Assembly (NCBI GenBank): GCA_964036275.1 | Contig: OZ038439.1 | Span: 16,352,330 to 16,416,329 of the forward strand | Source: Litoditis marina | Taxonomy: Eukaryota; Nematoda; Chromadorea; Rhabditida; Rhabditidae | Length of the DNA stretch: 64,000 nt | Direction: 5' to 3' | Part shown: positions 59,168 to 64,000 of the stretch, piece after piece | Layout of the letters: every line of letters starts with the position of its first letter | Position numbering within the stretch: the stretch's first letter is position 1 | Translations under genes and position numbers: made by a program | The notes under the pieces: generated by a model | The model's database searches: none | What the model was told of the DNA's origin: nothing | What the model saw: only the letters and a program-made list of their open reading frames with translations

Positions 59168-59384
59168 AGGGTGCAGAGAAGTGGGGGCATCGAAAATATC
59201 CTCCAGCTGGCGACGACACATATTACGAGCGAACAGCCACCTGAACGTCAAAATATGAAGCCATCAAGAGAAGACAATGAAGCAGAAAAAATTACATTCT
59301 ACTTTTCGCTCATATCACTTTTTCTGTAAACTTTAATTGTCGTGTAAACTTTTCTCTAATACATGAATCTTGCTCTTGCAATAT
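59168..59384. other. Unique spacer between the two satellites
   Basis: About 217 bases of non-repetitive, AT-rich DNA; no open frame of note. Confidence 0.7.
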
Positions 59385-62300
59385 ATGAATATTCATTTGC
59401 AAAATTGAACGTACTACGCCCAAACTATCAGTTAGGGAAATCAAAACCAAAGGAAAATAGAATTTGGATCCATAAAGAGTCATGGTAAAGTTAGCATGTG
59501 TACTGTAGGAGGCTTAGTAGAAAAGATGTGGACTATATTCATTTGCAAAATTGATCGTATATGCTCACACTAATCCCAAATTATCAGTTAGGGGAATCAA
59601 AACCAAAGGGAAATAGAATTTTGATCCATAAAGAGCCATGGTAAAGTTAGCATGTGTACTGTAGGAGGCTTAGTAGAAAAGATGTGGACTATATTCATTT
59701 GCAAAATTGATCGTATATACTCACACTAATCCCAAATTATCAGTTAGGGGAATCAAAAACAAAGAGAAATAGAATTTGGATCCATAAAGAGCCATGGTAA
59801 AGTTAGCATGTGTACTGTAGGAGACTTAGTAGAAAAGATGTGGACTATATTCATTTGCAAAATTGATCGTATATACTCATACTACCCCCAAATTATCAGT
59901 TAGGGGAATCAAAATCAAAGGGAAATAGAATTTGGATCCATAAAGAGCCATGGTAAAGTTAGCATGTGTACTGTAGGAGGCTTAGTAGAAAAAATGTGGA
60001 CTATATTCATTTGCAAAATTGATCGTATATACTCATACTACCCCCAAATTATCAGTTAGAGGAATCAAAATCAAAGGGAAATAGAATTTGGATCCATAAA
60101 GAGCCATGGTAAAGTTAGCATGTGTACTGTAGGAGGCTTAGTAGAAAAGATGTGGACTATATTCATTTGCAAAATTGATCGTATATGCTCACACTAATCC
60201 CAAATTATCAGTTAGGGGAATCAAAAAGGGAAATGGAATTCGGAACCATAAAGAGCCATGGTAAAGTTAGCATGTGTACTGTAGGAGGCTTAGTAGAAAA
60301 GATGTGGACTATATTAATTTGCAAAATTGATCGTATATGCTCACACTAATCCCAAATTATCAGTTAGGGAAATCAAAATCAAAGGGAAATAGAATTTGGA
60401 TCCATAAAGAGCCATGGTAAAGTTAGCATGTGTACTGTAGGAGGCTTAGTAGAAAAAATGTGGACTATATTCATTTGCAAAATTGATCGTATATACTCAT
60501 ACTACCCCCAAATTATCAGTTAGAGGAATCAAAATCAAAGGGAAATAGAATTTGGATCCATAAAGAGCCATGGTAAAGTTAGCATGTGTACTGTAGGAGG
60601 CTTAGTAGAAAAGATGTGGACTATATTCATTTGCAAAATTGATCGTATATACTCACACTAATCCCAAATTATCAGTTAGGGGAATCAAAACCAAAGAGAA
60701 ATAGAATTTGGATTCATAAAGAGCCATGGTAAAGTTAGCATGTGTACTGTAGGAGACTTAGTAGAAAAGATGTGGACTATATTCATTTGCAAAATTGATC
60801 GTATATACTCATACTACCCCCAAATTATCAGTTAGGGGAATCAAAATCAAAGGGAAATAGAATTTGGATCCATAAAGAGCCATGGTAAAGTTAGCATGTG
60901 TACTGTAGGAGGCTTAGTAAAAAAAATGTGGACTATATTCATTTGCAAAATTGATCGTATATACTCATACTACCCCCAAATTATCAGTTAGAGGAATCAA
61001 AATCAAAGGGAAATAGAATTTGGATCCATAAAGAGCCATGGTAAAGTTAGCATGTGTACTGTAGGAGGCTTAGTAGAAAAAATGTGGACTATATTCATTT
61101 GCAAAATTGATCGTATATACTCATACTACCCCCAAATTATCAGTTAGAGGAATCAAAATCAAAGGGAAATAGAATTTGGATCCATAAAGAGCCATGGTAA
61201 AGTTAGCATGTGTACTGTAGGAGGCTTAGTAGAAAAGATGTGGACTATATTCATTTGCAAAATTGATCGTATATGCTCACACTAATCCCAAATTATCAGT
61301 TAGGGGAATCAAAAAGGGAAATGGAATTTGGAACCATAAAGAGCCATGGTAAAGTTAGCATGTGTACTGTAGGAGGCTTAGTAGAAAAGATGTGGACTAT
61401 ATTCATTTGCAAAATTGATCGTATATACTCACACTAATCCCAAATTATCAGTTAGGGGAATCAAAAAGGGAAATGGAATTTGGAACCATAAAGAGCCATG
61501 GTAAAGTTAGCATGTGTACTGTAGGAGGCTTAGTAGAAAAGATGTGGACTATATTCATTTGCAAAATTGATCGTATATGCTCACACTAATCCCAAATTAT
61601 CAGTTAGGGAAATCAAAATCAAAGGGAAATAGAATTTGGATCCATAAAGAGCCATGGTAAAGTTAGCATGTGTACTGTAGGAGGCTTAGTAGAAAAAATG
61701 TGGACTATATTCATTTGCAAAATTGATCGTATATACTCATACTACCCCCAAATTATCAGTTAGAGGAATCAAAATCAAAGGGAAATAGAATTTGGATCCA
61801 TAAAGAGCCATGGTAAAGTTAGCATGTGTACTGTAGGAGGCTTAGTAGAAAAGATGTGGACTATATTCATTTGCAAAATTGATCGTATATACTCACACTA
61901 ATCCCAAATTATCAGTTAGGGGAATCAAAACCAAAGAGAAATAGAATTTGGATCCATAAAGAGCCATGGTAAAGTTAGCATGTGTACTGTAGGAGACTTA
62001 GTAGAAAAGATGTGGACTATATTCATTTGCAAAATTGATCGTATATACTCATACTACCCCCAAATTATCAGTTAGGGGAATCAAAATCAAAGGGAAATAG
62101 AATTTGGATCCATAAAGAGCCATGGTAAAGTTAGCATGTGTACTGTAGGAGGCTTAGTAGAAAAAATGTGGACTATATTCATTTGCAAAATTGATCGTAT
62201 ATACTCATACTACCCCCAAATTATCAGTTAGAGGAATCAAAATCAAAGGGAAATAGAATTTGGATCCATAAAGAGCCATGGTAAAGTTAGCATGTGTACT

Positions 62301-64000
62301 GTAGGAGGCTTAGTAGAAAAGATGTGGACTATATTCATTTGCAAAATTGATCGTATATGCTCACACTAATCCCAAATTATCAGTTAGGGGAATCAAAAAG
62401 GGAAATGGAATTTGGAACCATAAAGAGCCATGGTAAAGTTAGCATGTGTACTGTAGGAGGCTTAGTAGAAAAGATGTGGACTATATTCATTTGCAAAATT
62501 GATCGTATATGCTCACACTAATCCCAAATTATCAGTTAGGGAAATCAAAATCAAAGGGAAATAGAATTTGGATCAATAAAGAGCCATGGTAAAGTTAGCA
62601 TGTGTACTGTAGGAGGCTTAGTAGAAAAGATGTGGACTATATTCATTTGCAAAATTGATCGTATATGCTCACACTAATCCCAAATTATCAGTTAGGGAAG
62701 TCAAAATCAAAGGGAATTAGAATTTGGATCCGTACAGAGCCATGGTAAAGTTAGCATGTGTACTGTAGGAGGCTTAGTAGAAAAGATGTGGACTATATTC
62801 ATTTGCAAAATTGATCGTATATACTCATACTACCCCCAAATTATCAGTTAGGGGAATCAAAATCAAAGGGAAATAGAATTTGGATCCATAAAGAGCCATG
62901 GTAAAGTTAGCATGTGTACTGTAGGAGGCTTAGTAGAAAAAATGTGGACTATATTCATTTGCAAAATTGATCGTATATACTCATACTACCCCCAAATTAT
63001 CAGTTAGAGGAATCAAAATCAAAGGGAAATAGAATTTGGATCCATAAAGAGCCATGGTAAAGTTAGCATGTGTACTGTAGGAGGCTTAGTAGAAAAGATG
63101 TGGACTATATTCATTTGCAAAATTGATCGTATATGCTCACACTAATCCCAAATTATCAGTTAGGGGAATCAAAAAGGGAAATGGAATTTGGAACCATAAA
63201 GAGCCATGGTAAAGTTAGCATGTGTACTGTAGGAGTAGGGTTGTTAAAGCCAAACTCGAAATTCGAAAAAACTCGAAATAACTCGAAATTTCGAGTTTCG
63301 AGTTCGACTCGAAACTCGAAAAACTCGAAATCTCCGAAATTCGAGTAACTCGAAACTCGAAAAGCTCGGTTTTTCTCAAAACTCGAAAAACTCGAAACTC
63401 GAAAACTCGAAATTTTTGAAACTCGAAAAGTTCGAGTTTTCGAGTTTCGAGTTTGGCCACGTCCCAAGTAAGAAATAATGAACGAATGAGCGTTTCACAA
63501 CACTTTTTCTGCTATTTAAAACATAAAATGCTTCTTTTTTCCACGATTCTCGCCTAATCATGAGAAAAAATCCGAATTTCTCGAGAAATTCTTATTTTTT
63601 TATCTCGATAAAATCCTGAAACCTAACGACCGAACTCGAAACTCGAAAATCGAGTTTTTCGAGTTCAACTCGAAACTCGAAAACTCGGTTTTTTTTGAAA
63701 CGCCAAAAACTCGAACTCGAAAAACTCGAAATTCCCAAAACTCGAATAACTCGAAACTCGAAAAACTCGTTTTTTCCCAAAACTCGAAAAACTCGAAACT
63801 CGAAAACTCGAAATTTCAAACTCGATTAACAACCCTATGTAGGAGGCTTAGTAGAAAAGATGTGGACTATATTCATTTGCAAAATTGATCGTATATGCTC
63901 ACACTAATCCCAAATTATCAGTTAGGGAAATCAAAATCAAAGGGAAATAGAATTTGGATCCATAAAGAGCCATGGTAAAGTTAGCATGTGTACTGTAGGA
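59385..64000 (+). repeat. 156-bp tandem satellite, continues past the window
   Basis: About 25 units before the inserted element and one or more after it, most 156 bases and some 152 (a 4-base net loss in the AATCAAAAAGGGAAATGG variant). Landmarks are GAGCCATGGTAAAGTTAGCA, GTGTACTGTAGGAGGCTTAG, ATGTGGACTATATTCATTTG and AAATTATCAGTTAG. It is AT-rich and unrelated to the 151-bp unit. Marker variants recur at multi-unit spacings. Confidence 0.97.
63236..63837. mobile_element. hAT-like MITE (602 bp) inserted in the 156-bp satellite
   Basis: Ends TAGGGTTGTTAA and TTAACAACCCTA; perfect 8-bp duplication TGTAGGAG at 63228-63235 and 63838-63845, copied from the satellite unit itself. The interior is two inverted blocks of ACTCGAAA-type repeats around a unique centre (about 63460-63620). 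No transposase frame. Overlapping FRVFEFRV-like frames are products of the simple repeat. Confidence 0.93.

Noticed and set aside
63156..63819. Overlapping minus-strand frames with FRVFEFRV-type repeats
   Set aside because: They are produced by the ACTCGAAA simple repeat within the hAT-like element.
44822..64000. Long regular arrays as a possible CRISPR locus
   Set aside because: Units are 151 or 156 bases with no unique spacers between short repeats, and the host is a nematode; these are satellites.

Overview
The window is nuclear DNA of a nematode, on three grounds. (1) A two-isoform ADF/cofilin gene has the layout and near-collinear protein sequence of Caenorhabditis elegans unc-60. (2) The genes have many small exons with TTTCAG-type acceptors. 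(3) Short runs of the nematode telomere motif TTAGGC occur inside the sequence. I cannot fix the genus from the sequence. Exon coordinates below come from manual splice-site and phase reasoning, without transcripts.

Layout. 1-2.2 kb: the 3' end of an unrecognised gene (+). 3.0-8.4 kb: a complete ten-exon GID8 homologue (+), a scaffold subunit of the GID/CTLH ubiquitin ligase, with a long low-complexity N-terminal extension. 8.4-12.8 kb: gene-poor DNA upstream of unc-60. 12.8-19.5 kb: unc-60 (+). One exon holding only the start codon is spliced either to the five unc-60A exons or, past them, to the five unc-60B exons, giving two actin-filament severing proteins. 20.6-24.1 kb: a nine-exon gene (-) for a small secreted lysine- and cysteine-rich protein. 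24-33.7 kb: no supportable gene, only repeats and purine tracts. 33.7-44 kb: exons (-) of a probable single-pass membrane protein, modelled with low confidence around a 7-kb intron. That intron holds two tRNA-Val(AAC) genes and several segmental duplications. 44.8-59.2 kb: about 95 copies of a 151-bp satellite with higher-order structure. 59.4-64.0 kb: a 156-bp satellite running off the window and interrupted by a 602-bp transposon-like element.

The richest part is the repeat fraction. Two non-autonomous DNA transposon families can be defined directly from target-site duplications. One is hAT-like (TAGGGTTGTTAA ends, 8-bp duplications); the other is Mutator-like (GGCCAATTC-type ends, 9-bp duplications, differing interiors). 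I also see tRNA-derived SINE-like repeats, a 110-bp CACGTG-ended repeat, a 114-bp almost perfect inverted repeat, and several homopolymer G tracts, the longest 23 bases. No CRISPR array, prokaryotic operon or viral gene was seen. The protein-coding genes do not form an obvious shared pathway.
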